Source: Rhizobiales bacterium Ga0077537
GTDB taxonomy: Bacteria; Pseudomonadota; Alphaproteobacteria; Rhizobiales; Hyphomicrobiaceae
Direction of reading: 5' to 3'
NCBI GenBank assembly: GCA_001464955.1
Contig: LNEM01000027.1
Span: 62,001 to 126,000 of the forward strand
DNA: 64,000 nt
Shown: in pieces, positions 9,597 to 20,880 of the stretch
Numbering within the stretch: position 1 is the first letter of the stretch
Layout of the letters: the number at the start of each line of letters is the position of its first letter
The notes under the pieces: generated by a model
The model's input: only the letters and a program-made list of their open reading frames with translations
Database searches by the model: none
Told to the model about the DNA's origin: nothing
Program-made: the position numbers and the translations under genes

Positions 9597-11963
9597 ATGT
9601 TCGAGATTCACAGGGAAGAAATCGAGTGGGGCGGCCGCAAGCTCCGTTTCGAGACGGGGCGCATGGCCCGTCAGGCCGACGCGGCTGTTGTCTGCCAGTA
9701 TGGCGAAACGAGCGTGCTCGCGACCGTCGTGGCCGCCAAGACCGTCAAGCCGGGGATCGATTTCTTTCCGCTGACCGTCAATTATCAGGAAAAGACCTAC
9801 GCCGCTGGCAAGATCCCGGGCGGCTTCTTCAAGCGTGAAGGCCGCCCCTCCGAAAAGGAGACGCTGACCTCGCGCCTGATCGACCGTCCGATCCGCCCTC
9901 TGTTCGTCGATGGTTTCAAGAACGAGACGCAGGTGGTGATCACCGTGCTCTCCTTCGACATGGAGAACGATCCCGACATCGTCGGCATGGTCGCCGCCTC
10001 GGCAGCACTGACCCTGTCTGGCTTGCCCTTCCTCGGCCCTATCGGCGCGGCGCGCGTCGGTTTCGTCAACAATGAGCTGGTGCTGAACCCGCTCATGGAC
10101 GAGATGGCCAACAGCTCGCTCGATCTCGTGGTGGCCGGCACGGCCGACGCCGTGATGATGGTCGAGAGCGAAGCACAGGAACTCTCCGAGCAGCGCATGC
10201 TCGACGCCGTGGTCTTCGGCCAGAACGGCTTCCAGCCGGTCATCGACGCCATCATCCGCTTGGCCGAGAAGTGCGCCAAGGAGCCGTGGAACTTCCAGCC
10301 GAAGGACACGAGCGATCTCAAGAACCAGATGCGCGGCCTGATCGAGGCGGATCTGGCAGCGGCCTTCCAGACGCCAGAGAAGCAGAAGCGCCACGAGCTG
10401 GTCGACGCCGCCAAGAAGAAGGCCTTCGTCGCCATGATGCCGGCGGACGCCACACCCGAGCAGCAGGTCACGCTCGCGGGCGTGTTCAAGGCGCTCGAGG
10501 CCGACGTCGTGCGCGGCAACATCATCAAGACGGGCCTTCGTATCGACGGTCGCGACCTGAAGACGGTGCGCCCGATCGTCTCCGAGATCCAGGTGCTGCC
10601 CCGCACCCACGGCTCGTCGCTCTTCACGCGTGGCGAGACGCAGGCACTGGTCGTCGCGACGCTCGGCACCGGTGACGACGAGCAGTTCATCGACGCGCTG
10701 GAAGGCACCCGCAAGGAGCGCTTCCTCCTGCATTACAACTTCCCTCCCTTCTCGGTTGGCGAAACCGGCCGCATGGGCTCGCCGGGCCGTCGCGAGATCG
10801 GCCACGGCAAGCTCGCATGGCGGGCCGTCCGGCCGCTGCTCCCGGCGAAGGAAGATTTCCCCTACACGATCCGGATCGTTTCCGAGATCACGGAATCGAA
10901 CGGCTCCTCGTCGATGGCCACGGTCTGCGGCTCGTCGCTGGCCTTGATGGATGCGGGCGTACCGCTGAAGTCGCCGGTCGCCGGCATCGCCATGGGCCTG
11001 ATCAAGGAAGGCAACGACTTCGCCGTCCTGTCCGACATCCTCGGCGACGAGGATCATCTGGGCGACATGGACTTCAAGGTTGCCGGCACCGTCAACGGCG
11101 TCACGTCGCTGCAGATGGACATCAAGATCACCGGCATCACCGAGGAGATCATGCGGGTGGCGCTGGAGCAGGCGCACGCCGGCCGGATCCATATCCTCGG
11201 CGAGATGGCCAAGGCCATCAACTCGGCCCGCACCGAACTCGGCGAGCACGCGCCCCGCATCGAGACGATCAAGATCCCGGTCGACAAGATCCGTGAAGTG
11301 ATCGGCTCCGGCGGCTCCGTCATCCGCGAGATCGTGGCCGAATCCGGCGCCAAGATCGACATCTCGGACGACGGCACGGTGAAGATCGCCTCCGCCAATC
11401 GCGACTCGATCGACAAGGCGCTGCAGCGCATCCGTGGCATCACGTCCGAGCCCGAGATCGGCCAGATCTACAAGGGCAAGGTCGTGAAGATCATGGAGTT
11501 CGGCGCCTTCGTGAACTTCTTCGGCCCGAAGGACGGCCTCGTTCACATCTCCCAGCTCACTCAGGGCCGCCCGGCGACGGTCGGCGAGGTCGTGAAGGAA
11601 GGCCAGGAGGTCTACGTCAAGCTGCTGGGCTTCGACGACCGTGGCAAGGTCCGCCTCTCGATGAAGATCATCGATCAGGCGACTGGCAAGGAAATCCCCG
11701 GCGCGGTCGATGACGACCGTGGCGGCAGCGGTGGCGGTGGCGGCGGTGGTGGTGGCGGCCGTGGCCGCGGCGGCGATCGTGGTGGCGACCGCGGCGGTGA
11801 TCGCGGTGGAGACCGTGGTGGCGATCGCGGCGGCGACCGTCAGCCGCGCGCATCTGCTCCCGAATTCCTCGGCGGCGGCGAGTTCCAGGAAGGCGGCGGA
11901 CGTCCGCAGCGCCGCGAGCGTCCCGAGCGCAAGGAGCGCCGCTCGGAGCCCGATTGGGATTGA
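9597..11963 (+). CDS. pnp: Polyribonucleotide nucleotidyltransferase (PNPase)
   Basis: PNPase degrades RNA 3-prime to 5-prime with phosphate and is a core degradosome component. The 788-residue product has two RNase PH domains (about 10-230 and 310-545) around an all-alpha linker, with [13 protein letters not shown] and [23 protein letters not shown] in the second, catalytic copy. A KH domain follows (about 555-610, [12 protein letters not shown]) and then an S1 domain (about 620-690, [21 protein letters not shown]). The tail after 695 is unusual: a glycine run, then six GGDR units, then a basic Arg/Glu-rich end. The gene lies after rpsO and ends before a strong terminator. Confidence 0.97.
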   Translation: MFEIHREEIEWGGRKLRFETGRMARQADAAVVCQYGETSVLATVVAAKTVKPGIDFFPLTVNYQEKTYAAGKIPGGFFKREGRPSEKETLTSRLIDRPIRPLFVDGFKNETQVVITVLSFDMENDPDIVGMVAASAALTLSGLPFLGPIGAARVGFVNNELVLNPLMDEMANSSLDLVVAGTADAVMMVESEAQELSEQRMLDAVVFGQNGFQPVIDAIIRLAEKCAKEPWNFQPKDTSDLKNQMRGLIEADLAAAFQTPEKQKRHELVDAAKKKAFVAMMPADATPEQQVTLAGVFKALEADVVRGNIIKTGLRIDGRDLKTVRPIVSEIQVLPRTHGSSLFTRGETQALVVATLGTGDDEQFIDALEGTRKERFLLHYNFPPFSVGETGRMGSPGRREIGHGKLAWRAVRPLLPAKEDFPYTIRIVSEITESNGSSSMATVCGSSLALMDAGVPLKSPVAGIAMGLIKEGNDFAVLSDILGDEDHLGDMDFKVAGTVNGVTSLQMDIKITGITEEIMRVALEQAHAGRIHILGEMAKAINSARTELGEHAPRIETIKIPVDKIREVIGSGGSVIREIVAESGAKIDISDDGTVKIASANRDSIDKALQRIRGITSEPEIGQIYKGKVVKIMEFGAFVNFFGPKDGLVHISQLTQGRPATVGEVVKEGQEVYVKLLGFDDRGKVRLSMKIIDQATGKEIPGAVDDDRGGSGGGGGGGGGGRGRGGDRGGDRGGDRGGDRGGDRGGDRQPRASAPEFLGGGEFQEGGGRPQRRERPERKERRSEPDWD
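11769..11840 (+). repeat. Six 12-base units encoding GGDR in the PNPase tail
   Basis: Six contiguous 12-base units each encode Gly-Gly-Asp-Arg. The codons vary between units (GAT/GAC, CGT/CGC, GGC/GGT/GGA), so the protein repeat is kept while the DNA copies have diverged. A run of about ten glycines encoded just upstream extends the low-complexity region. Confidence 0.9.
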
Positions 11964-11972
11964 TGGCCCGAC

Positions 11973-11998
11973 GCACGGCGGATTGAGCGCCGCCGTGC
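11973..11998 (+). other. Hairpin just after pnp
   Basis: GCACGGCGG (11973-11981) pairs perfectly with CCGCCGTGC (11990-11998) around an 8-base loop. It starts nine bases after the pnp stop and lies 20 bases ahead of the terminator-like hairpin. It may protect the 3-prime end of the pnp transcript. Confidence 0.5.
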
Positions 11999-12018
11999 CG
12001 AGACGATGAGCAACGACG

Positions 12019-12045
12019 AGCCGCCGGGAACGCCCGGCGGCTTTG
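12019..12045 (+). terminator. Rho-independent terminator of pnp
   Basis: A 10-bp stem, AGCCGCCGGG (12019-12028) with CCCGGCGGCT (12033-12042), has an AACG tetraloop and is followed by TT then GT. It closes the translation/RNA-decay block. Its position also argues that the next gene starts at 12066 and not at an upstream codon inside the stem. Confidence 0.75.
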
Positions 12046-12065
12046 TCATGAGACGAGGGCAAGCG

Positions 12066-13037
12066 ATGATGCCGTGGATCGCCGCGCTGTTGGCAGCACT
12101 CCTGTCGGCCGGCCTCGTGCGCCTGCTGTGGAGCGGCCCCCTCGCGGACCTCGTGGTCGACATTCCGAACGACCGGTCGCTGCACGTGCGCCCGACACCG
12201 CGAACGGGCGGCCTCGGCTTGATGGTCGCCGCCATGGGGACCGCGCTTTTGCTCGGCGGCGGTCCAGCCTCGATCATCTTGCCCGCGACGGTTCTCGCCG
12301 CACTCTTTCTGGCCGACGACGTCGGCGGTCTCTCGGTCACGACGCGCTTCGCAGCCCAGTTCGCGGCCGCGATCGTGTTCCTGCTGTGGAGCGGGGCAGG
12401 CCCGTTCTGGCTCCTGCCGCTGCTGCTCGTCGGGATCGTCTGGAGCACCAACCTCTATAATTTCATGGACGGTTCCAACGGCCTCGCGGGAGGCATGGCG
12501 GTCGTGGGCTTCGGCGCCTACGCGATCGCGGCGGGCTCGGCCGGCGCGACCGACATCGCGATCCTGTCGGCCGCCGTCGCCGGCGCAGCCGCGGGCTTTC
12601 TGCTCTGGAACTTCGATCCCGCCCGCATTTTCCTCGGTGACGCCGGCTCCATCCCTCTCGGCTTCATGGCAGCCGCCATCGGCGTCCTCGGCTGGCAGCG
12701 TGGCCTATGGCCGTTCTGGTTCCCGATTCTGGTCTTTGCGGTTTTCATCGTCGACAGCGGCCTCACCCTCGCGAAGCGCCTGATCCACAGGGAGAACCCG
12801 TTCAAGGCCCACCGCTCGCACTACTACCAGCGGCTCATCCGCATGGGCTGGAGCCACCGGCGGCTGGCGCTCAGTGCCTATGCTCTGATGCTGGCGACAG
12901 CCGCGACGGCGCTGGCAGCCCGCACGGCCTCGCCACTGACGGCGACCTTCGTCCTTGCACTCTGGGTCGCCGGCATCCTGGCGATCTCCGTCCTTGTCGA
13001 CCGCCGCTGGCGTGCGTCGCCCGTGCGCGGCACGTGA
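12066..13037 (+). CDS. Polyprenyl-phosphate sugar-1-phosphate transferase (MraY/WecA/WbpL family)
   Basis: This family transfers a sugar phosphate from a UDP-sugar to undecaprenyl phosphate, the first membrane step of O-antigen or exopolysaccharide synthesis. The 323-residue product is a polytopic membrane protein. Family markers are NDRSLHVRPTPRTGGLG after the first helix, FLADDVGGLS, NLYNFMDGSNGLAGG, the catalytic-loop FLGDAGSIPLGF, and the cytoplasmic HRSHYYQRL motif near residue 245, as in WbpL. ATG at 12066 follows GAGGG by six bases; upstream codons would begin inside the pnp terminator. No other glycan gene is adjacent, so the end product is unknown. Confidence 0.88.
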   Translation: MMPWIAALLAALLSAGLVRLLWSGPLADLVVDIPNDRSLHVRPTPRTGGLGLMVAAMGTALLLGGGPASIILPATVLAALFLADDVGGLSVTTRFAAQFAAAIVFLLWSGAGPFWLLPLLLVGIVWSTNLYNFMDGSNGLAGGMAVVGFGAYAIAAGSAGATDIAILSAAVAGAAAGFLLWNFDPARIFLGDAGSIPLGFMAAAIGVLGWQRGLWPFWFPILVFAVFIVDSGLTLAKRLIHRENPFKAHRSHYYQRLIRMGWSHRRLALSAYALMLATAATALAARTASPLTATFVLALWVAGILAISVLVDRRWRASPVRGT

Positions 13038-13058
13038 GACGCACGCCGGGCCGGCGCC

Positions 13059-13808
13059 TCAGTAGGTCGCGCGACCACCCGAGATGTCGAGCACGCTGCC
13101 TGTCGTGAACGAGCAGTCTTCCGACGCCGCGAAGGCGATCAGCGCCGCCACTTCCTCGACCGCAACGAAGCGCCCACGCGGGATCTTCGACAGCATGAAG
13201 TCGATGTGCGCCTGCGTGATCTGGTCGAAGATCGCGGTGCGCGCGGCGGCGGGCGTGATCGCGTTGACCGAGATGTTCTTGTCGGCGACTTCCTTCGCCA
13301 GTGACTTGGTGAGCCCGATGACGCCAGCCTTCGAGGCGGAATAGTGCGCAGCGTTCGGGTTCCCCTCCTTGCCGGCGATGGAGGCGATGTTGACGATCCG
13401 GCCGTAGTTCTGCGCGATCATGGTCGGCACGACGGCCTTGCAGCACAGGAACGGCCCGTCGAGATTGATCCGCATGACGCGCCGCCACTCCTCGACCGAG
13501 GTGTTCCATACCGTCGCGTTGGCGCCGGCGATGCCGGCATTGTTCAGCAGGATGTCGATCCGGCCGAAGTCGCGCAACGTTGCATCGCGGGCGGCCTCGA
13601 TGCTGGTGAGATCGCCGACGTCGCAGGCGTAGGCCTTGACGGCCGAGCCGAGCTCGGCGGCTGTCTTGCCGGCGCGCTCGATGTCGAAGTCCCAGATCGC
13701 GACCTTGGCGCCGGATGCGATGAAGCGCTCCGTAGCTGCGCGGCCGATGCCTTGCGCACCCCCGGTAACGACGGCGATGCGGTTCTTGAGATCGATGGCA
13801 TTGGCCAT
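13059..13808 (-). CDS. SDR family NAD(P)-dependent oxidoreductase (FabG-like)
   Basis: This is a classical short-chain dehydrogenase of 249 residues. The nucleotide-binding motif TGGAQGIG lies at about 16-23, the LLNNAGIAG segment near 87, the catalytic Ser in the IVNIASIAG strand near 140, and the YSASK catalytic pair near 155. The acidic residue in IWDFD after strand 2 suggests NAD rather than NADP. The closing SGGRATY is common among sugar-acid and polyol dehydrogenases of alphaproteobacteria, but the substrate cannot be assigned. It lies downstream of katG on the same strand, beyond a strong terminator, so it probably has its own promoter. Confidence 0.88.
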   Translation of the reverse strand: MANAIDLKNRIAVVTGGAQGIGRAATERFIASGAKVAIWDFDIERAGKTAAELGSAVKAYACDVGDLTSIEAARDATLRDFGRIDILLNNAGIAGANATVWNTSVEEWRRVMRINLDGPFLCCKAVVPTMIAQNYGRIVNIASIAGKEGNPNAAHYSASKAGVIGLTKSLAKEVADKNISVNAITPAAARTAIFDQITQAHIDFMLSKIPRGRFVAVEEVAALIAFAASEDCSFTTGSVLDISGGRATY

Positions 13809-13890
13809 GGGCTGGTCCTCCCGGTTTGTCGTTGGCGCGCCCCCTTGAGACGCGGGCCCCGTTGATGCGCGGTCGACGCTCGAAAAGCAA

Positions 13891-13921
13891 TACGGCGCCC
13901 GGACGGGGTCCTGGCGCCGTA
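13891..13921 (-). terminator. Terminator of katG
   Basis: A long dyad, TACGGCGCC (13891-13899) with GGCGCCGTA (13913-13921), continues inward with GGAC/GTCC around a GGG loop, broken only by one C-T mismatch. Read on the minus strand it is followed by TTGCTTTT. It begins about 33 bases after the katG stop and separates katG from the SDR gene. Confidence 0.8.
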
Positions 13922-13953
13922 TCGGTTTGGTCTCGATCGAACGTCGTCCGCGA

Positions 13954-16226
<2,273 letters not shown>

Positions 16227-16359
16227 TATTGGCCAGCGCTTTGCGCACTCCCTCCATGACCGAATGTCGCGCCGCCGCAAGGTATCGGCGGCACTCATTC
16301 GCCTAATATAGACATGGATCGTCAAGTTTCACGTCGATCCCTGCCCTTGGCACATGACG

Positions 16360-16995
16360 TCAGCCGAACCGGCTGCGCAGCTCGGCCACCTGCTCCGGTG
16401 TGAGTTTTCGCACGCGTTCGTGGCGCAGCATCAGGAACAGCCGCGCCGTCTCCTCCAGTTCTTCGACGGCGTCCTGCGCTGCCGAAAGCGACGTGCCGGC
16501 CACGACCGGACCGTGATTGGCGAGCAGCATGGCGTGATGCCGCCCCGCGAGCTTCGCGACGGCCTCTGCCAACGCCTCGTCACCCGGCGGAAAGTACGGG
16601 ACGAGCGGCAGCGCGCCGATCCGCATCACGTAGTAGGCCGTGATCGGCGGCAGGCAGTTCGCGTGATCGATGCCATCGAGGCACGACACCGCGACGGAGT
16701 GCGTCGAGTGGAGATGCACGACAGCCCCGGATTGCGGCCGCTCGCGATACATCGACGTATGGAGGAACGCCTCTTTCGTGGGCTTGTCGCCGTCGATGTG
16801 CTGGCCGGTGGCGTCCAGATGCGAAAGTCGGGCCGGATCGAGCGTGCCGAGCGAAGAGCCGGTCGGCGTCATCAGCCAGCCGCCGTCGGGCAGCGCCACC
16901 GAGATATTGCCGGTCGAGCCGTGCGTGAGACCGCGATTGAACAGCGACGCCCCCGTCCGGCAGATATCCTCCCGAAGCTTGGTCACCGAACTCAT
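16360..16995 (-). CDS. Class II aldolase/adducin family protein, OtnC-like
   Basis: The 211-residue product belongs to the zinc-dependent class II aldolase family. The pattern STGNISVAL near 28, the metal ligands in VVHLHSTHSVAVSCL near 95, the TAYYVMRIGALPLVPYFPPGD segment near 118 and LLANHGPVVAG near 158 match OtnC, which decarboxylates 3-oxo-tetronate 4-phosphate in four-carbon acid sugar catabolism. The usual partners OtnK and a 3-oxo-tetronate dehydrogenase are not adjacent, so the exact substrate is uncertain. It is divergent from the ABC-F gene. Confidence 0.82.
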   Translation of the reverse strand: MSSVTKLREDICRTGASLFNRGLTHGSTGNISVALPDGGWLMTPTGSSLGTLDPARLSHLDATGQHIDGDKPTKEAFLHTSMYRERPQSGAVVHLHSTHSVAVSCLDGIDHANCLPPITAYYVMRIGALPLVPYFPPGDEALAEAVAKLAGRHHAMLLANHGPVVAGTSLSAAQDAVEELEETARLFLMLRHERVRKLTPEQVAELRSRFG

Positions 16996-17061
16996 CTCGT
17001 TCTCCCTGTCTGACCCTGCTCGCGCGAAGAATCGCCGACCACCGGCCTATCGAGCGATCGG

Positions 17062-17089
17062 CTTGACGTTGCCGCGCGACCCACTACAC
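17062..17089 (+). promoter_or_regulatory. Promoter of the ABC-F gene
   Basis: CTTGAC (17062-17067) and CTACAC (17084-17089) are separated by 16 bases, close to the alphaproteobacterial housekeeping pattern CTTGAC-N17-CTATAT. The expected transcription start falls at about 17096-17097, on the ATG of the next gene, and no Shine-Dalgarno is present. Confidence 0.55.
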
Positions 17090-17096
17090 CCACACC

Positions 17097-18929
17097 ATGG
17101 CCGCAGAGCTTCTCGCCCTCAAGGATATCAGACTGACCTTCGGATCGACGCCGCTCCTAGAAGGAGCCGAGCTGTCGGTGTCTCCGGGGGATCGCATCTG
17201 CATTGTCGGACGCAACGGCTCCGGCAAATCGACACTGATCAAGATCGCGGCGGGCACGGTAGAGCCCGACAGTGGCCATCGCTTCGCCCATCCGGGCGCA
17301 CGCATCGCGGCGCTGGCGCAGGAAGCGGACCTCTCGAACTACCCGACCGTGCTCGACGCCGTCGTGGCGCACCTCGGGCCGACCGATGACGAGAGCCGCG
17401 CCCGGGCCCTGCTGGGCCATCTCGGGTTCACCGGCTCCGAGCCGACGGACAGCCTCTCGGGTGGCGAGACGCGGCGGATCGCCATTGCCCAGGCGCTCGC
17501 CGGATCCCCCGACGTGCTTCTCCTCGACGAGCCGACCAACCACCTCGACCTGCCGACCATCGAATGGCTCGAAGGTGAGATCCTGTCCTCGTCTGCTGCC
17601 ATCGTGTTGATCAGCCATGACCGCCGCTTCCTCGAGCGTCTGACGCGCACGTGCGTATGGCTCGACCGTGGCCGTGCCTACCGGCTGGACAAGGGCTTTG
17701 CAGCCTTCGAGGCATGGCGCGACGACCTTCTCGCTCAGGAAGAACTCGAGCGCCACAAGCTGGATCGCAAGATCGCCCGCGAGAACGAGTGGATGCACGG
17801 CGGCGTCACGGCCCGCCGAAAGCGCAACGTTCGGCGCGTCGCCGAGTTGGCGGGCTTGCGCCAGCAAAAGCGCGAGGCGCGCCGTGTCGTGGGCGACGTC
17901 CGGATGGAGACCCAGGAGGCGGGAACCTCCGGCAAGCTGGTGGTGGAGGCCAAGGCCGTTGCCAAAGCCTATGGCGAGCGCCCGATCGTCACCGACCTGA
18001 CGCTCAGGGTCGCACGCGGCGACCGGCTCGGCCTCGTCGGCCCGAATGGCGCCGGCAAGACGACTATAATCGGGCTCCTGACCGGGACGATCGCGCCGGA
18101 CTCCGGGACAGTGAAACTCGGCACCGGCCTCGAGATGGTAACGCTCGATCAGAAGCGGGAGGATCTCCGGCCGGAGTGGACGATCGCCGACGCCCTGACG
18201 GGCGGCCGTGGCGATCAGGTGATCGTCGGCGGCAAGGCGCGCCACGTGGCGGGCTACATGAAGGATTTCCTGTTCACTCCGGAACAGATGCGAACGCCGG
18301 TACGGGCACTTTCGGGTGGCGAACGGGGCCGCCTAATGCTGGCTCGCGCGCTTGCCAGACCCTCGAACGTGCTGGTCCTCGACGAGCCGACCAACGATCT
18401 CGATCTGGAGACCCTCGACCTGCTGCAGGAGCTTCTCGCCGACTACCAGGGCACCGTCCTGCTGGTGAGCCATGACCGCGATTTCCTCGACAGGATCGTC
18501 ACGTCGGTGCTCGCGGCCGAGAGCGACGGACGGTGGCAGGAGTACGCCGGCGGCTACAGCGACATGCTGGCCCAGCGCAAGGGCCGCGACCTCGATCGCT
18601 CAGCACAACCGGCACGCAAGTCGAACGCCAGTGGCTCGGCAACCGACACGACCGGCAGCGCGACACCTTCGCAGCCCCAGGCGCGCCGCAAGCTCTCGTT
18701 CAAGGAAAAGCACGCCCTCGAGCAGCTCCCCGCGACAATTGCCGGCCTCGAAGCCGAGATGGCGAGCTTGACCGCGACCCTCGCCGCCCCCGACCTCTAC
18801 ACGCGCGATCCCGCGGCATTCGCCAAGGCCAACGACCGGCTCGCCGCCGCTCAGGCCGAATTGTCGGCCGCAGAGGAGCAATGGCTTGAGCTCGAACTGT
18901 TGCGTGAGGAGTTGTCCGGTCGCTCGTGA
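17097..18929 (+). CDS. ABC-F family ATPase, Uup-like
   Basis: ABC-F proteins have two ABC domains on one chain and no membrane part; they act on ribosomes or, for Uup, on stalled translation and branched DNA. The 610-residue protein has Walker A GRNGSGKST near 39 and GPNGAGKTT near 315, signatures LSGGETRRIA and LSGGERGRLM, and Walker B LLLDEPTNHLD and LVLDEPTNDLD. The inter-domain arm (about 205-280) is Arg-rich. After a low-complexity linker, the C-terminal coiled coil (about 535-605) matches the Uup-type C-terminal domain. The ATG has no Shine-Dalgarno, and the predicted transcription start coincides with it. Confidence 0.92.
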   Translation: MAAELLALKDIRLTFGSTPLLEGAELSVSPGDRICIVGRNGSGKSTLIKIAAGTVEPDSGHRFAHPGARIAALAQEADLSNYPTVLDAVVAHLGPTDDESRARALLGHLGFTGSEPTDSLSGGETRRIAIAQALAGSPDVLLLDEPTNHLDLPTIEWLEGEILSSSAAIVLISHDRRFLERLTRTCVWLDRGRAYRLDKGFAAFEAWRDDLLAQEELERHKLDRKIARENEWMHGGVTARRKRNVRRVAELAGLRQQKREARRVVGDVRMETQEAGTSGKLVVEAKAVAKAYGERPIVTDLTLRVARGDRLGLVGPNGAGKTTIIGLLTGTIAPDSGTVKLGTGLEMVTLDQKREDLRPEWTIADALTGGRGDQVIVGGKARHVAGYMKDFLFTPEQMRTPVRALSGGERGRLMLARALARPSNVLVLDEPTNDLDLETLDLLQELLADYQGTVLLVSHDRDFLDRIVTSVLAAESDGRWQEYAGGYSDMLAQRKGRDLDRSAQPARKSNASGSATDTTGSATPSQPQARRKLSFKEKHALEQLPATIAGLEAEMASLTATLAAPDLYTRDPAAFAKANDRLAAAQAELSAAEEQWLELELLREELSGRS

Positions 18930-19303
18930 GGCCGTTGAGGGCTCGGAGCGGTACCATCATACGGTGGATAAATTCGAGGGCGGCCCACGTCGAACCCCAA
19001 GCGACGCGGATACCAAGCACCCGGCGCCCGACGAGAACCACCCCATCGGCGAGTTTGCACCACAGAACCGCAGATTGCGATCTCTGTTCCTTGTTCGTGC
19101 AGAAATACAACTATAAATTGAAAATGCTCCTTCAGAGTTTTGCCTGGATCGTGGCGAGCGAAGCACCTGATTCGGACTAAAATATTGACTGACAAAGAAA
19201 AAACGCGCCTCCCACATCCCCGTAGCTGCTCACAGGTTTGACACCCTTCAGCCTCGCTCTCGCTTCCGCCCTCTGCCAGATTCAACCTGGAGGTGAGCGA
19301 GTC
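18930..19303 (+). other. Intergenic region with an AT-rich patch
   Basis: No convincing gene is seen in these 374 bases. The part from about 19085 to 19205 is much richer in A and T than its surroundings, ending with a run of A residues near 19195. CTTGTT (19090-19095) and CTATAA (19111-19116) could be a promoter for the downstream nuclease gene, although the 15-base spacer is short. Confidence 0.4.
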
Positions 19304-20047
19304 ATGATTGATGCAACTGTCAAAGTCTATGCAACCCGCGCGGCGTTGAGTGCCCTTCTGGCGTTGACGATCGCAGCCCCTCTCTATCTCGCCAGCGATA
19401 CCCTCGCCCGCCAGTCGCCGGTATCGCCGCGCGGCCACGCCGTCCTGACCGGGCACGCGGAAGCGATCGACGGCGATACGCTGCTGGTCGGCGGCATCCG
19501 GGTCCGGCTCGAAGGCATCGACGCCCCGGAGGCCGAGCAGCAGTGCAAGGACGCCAACGACCGACCCTGGCCCTGCGGCGCCGTGGCGGTGCGCATGCTC
19601 TCGCGCCTCGTCGCCGATCGTCTCGTCGAATGCGAGGAACGCGGCCTCGACAAGTACAAGCGCCTCCTCGGCATCTGCCGGGCCGGCGGTACCGACATCA
19701 ACGCGGCGCTCGTCCGGATGGGGCTGGCGTGGGCGTTCGTCCGCTACTCCCGCACCTACACCGGCGAGGAGGCAGAGGCGCGCACCGCCCGCGTCGGTAT
19801 CTGGTCCGGCACGGCACAGGCGCCATGGGACTACCGCGCCGATCGCTGGACGGTCGCCGAACGGTCCGACGACGCCCCGAAAGGTTGCCCGATCAAGGGC
19901 AACGTTACGGCCAACGGCCGCATCTATCACCTGCCCTGGAGCCCCTGGTATCACCGCATCAAGATGGACGACGGAAAGGGCAAGCGCTGGTTCTGCTCGG
20001 AAGCCGAAGCCGTAGAGGCGGGCTGGCGCGCCGCTCACGTCCAGTGA
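19304..20047 (+). CDS. Secreted or membrane-anchored thermonuclease (SNase) family protein
   Basis: The start at ATG 19304 is set by a very good Shine-Dalgarno, GGAGGTGA, seven bases upstream. The 247-residue product begins with a hydrophobic helix (about 12-30) that should act as signal peptide or anchor. The staphylococcal-nuclease-type domain (about 48-165) has IDGDTLLVGGIRVRLEGIDAPE, the C-x-n-CG loop typical of the ExoI-like group, LDKYKRLLGICRAGG and the GLAWAFVRYS motif. A short C-terminal module (GCPIKGNVTANGRIYHLPWS...W) is a sunset-type domain found on extracellular nucleases. It probably degrades extracellular nucleic acid. It is convergent with the GntR gene. Confidence 0.87.
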   Translation: MIDATVKVYATRAALSALLALTIAAPLYLASDTLARQSPVSPRGHAVLTGHAEAIDGDTLLVGGIRVRLEGIDAPEAEQQCKDANDRPWPCGAVAVRMLSRLVADRLVECEERGLDKYKRLLGICRAGGTDINAALVRMGLAWAFVRYSRTYTGEEAEARTARVGIWSGTAQAPWDYRADRWTVAERSDDAPKGCPIKGNVTANGRIYHLPWSPWYHRIKMDDGKGKRWFCSEAEAVEAGWRAAHVQ

Positions 20048-20069
20048 GACCGGCGCGCCGGAGCCGGCA

Positions 20070-20864
20070 TCATCCCACCATTGCGTCGCGTCGGATGATC
20101 ATGTGATACGAAAAGCGGTCGGCGGGATGCGTGCTGATGGACATCTCGACGAGCCTCCGGCCTGTCACGTAATACCGCCGGACGAAGCGAAGCGCCGGCG
20201 ACCCGGCCTCCGCCTCGAGCAGACGTGCCATCTCTGGAGCAAGCACCGTCGCCTGGATCTCCTGGTCCACTTCGATCACGGTCTCCCCGAACTGCTTCTC
20301 GATGAGTGCCCAGAACGCCGTTCTCAGCGTCCCGGCCTCGTCCGCGATCGCCCGGTAGGCCTCGTCGACGTAGACCTCGGAGTGACAGTGCGGTGGCTCG
20401 CCCTCGGCCCCGTGTCGGATGCCGGCAATGCGAACCCACGGCTTTTTCGGCCGGCAGCCGAGTTCTTCGGCGAGTTGTCCCCGGGCTTGCACGTCCTCGA
20501 CCTCGATGACGTCGAGACGGGTCTCCGTCGCGTACTGCAGCAACTCGCCGATGGAGTGGATCGACTGGGTATAGGTCGGCTCGGTCTCGACCGCCTGCAC
20601 CCGCGTGCCGACCCCCTTGCGGGCGTTGACCAGCCCCTGGTTCCTGAGGTGCTGGATGGCCTGCCGCACCGTGTAGCGCGAAACGCCGAAGTTCTCACCG
20701 AGTTCCGCCTCCGTCGGCAACAGGGAGCCGACCGGATAGACCCCGGCCTGTATCCGTTCGCCGATCGTCTGGGCAAGCTGAACATAGAGCGGAAGGCCGC
20801 TGTCACCTTCCGAGCGCTTCAATACGTCGTCGTGCGGCGGGGCCGCCTTATCGATGTCTGTCAT
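20070..20864 (-). CDS. GntR family transcriptional regulator, HutC subfamily
   Basis: The 264-residue product has a winged helix-turn-helix (about 25-95) with GSLLPTEAELGENFGVSRYTVRQAI, followed by a UTRA ligand-binding domain (about 115-255) that defines the HutC subfamily. ATG at 20864 is chosen because it gives the usual length; the upstream open frame is Arg/Ser-rich shadow sequence. It lies 16 bases after the MmgE/PrpD gene on the same strand, so the two form an operon. It probably senses a metabolite of that pathway and controls the divergent promoter region at 22350-22486. Confidence 0.9.
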   Translation of the reverse strand: MTDIDKAAPPHDDVLKRSEGDSGLPLYVQLAQTIGERIQAGVYPVGSLLPTEAELGENFGVSRYTVRQAIQHLRNQGLVNARKGVGTRVQAVETEPTYTQSIHSIGELLQYATETRLDVIEVEDVQARGQLAEELGCRPKKPWVRIAGIRHGAEGEPPHCHSEVYVDEAYRAIADEAGTLRTAFWALIEKQFGETVIEVDQEIQATVLAPEMARLLEAEAGSPALRFVRRYYVTGRRLVEMSISTHPADRFSYHMIIRRDAMVG

Positions 20865-20880
20865 GGTGCATGTGCCGATC

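Noticed and set aside
11710-12009. Ala/Val-rich frame opposite or overlapping the PNPase tail
   Set aside because: It is only the out-of-frame reading of the GGDR/glycine repeats.
12006-12065. Upstream start of the sugar-phosphate transferase gene
   Set aside because: The segment contains the pnp terminator stem and lacks a ribosome-binding site; ATG 12066 has GAGGG in front.
20048-20070. CCGGCGCGCCGG palindrome between the nuclease and GntR genes as a terminator
   Set aside because: It has no loop sequence and no T run, and such GC palindromes occur by chance at this base composition.
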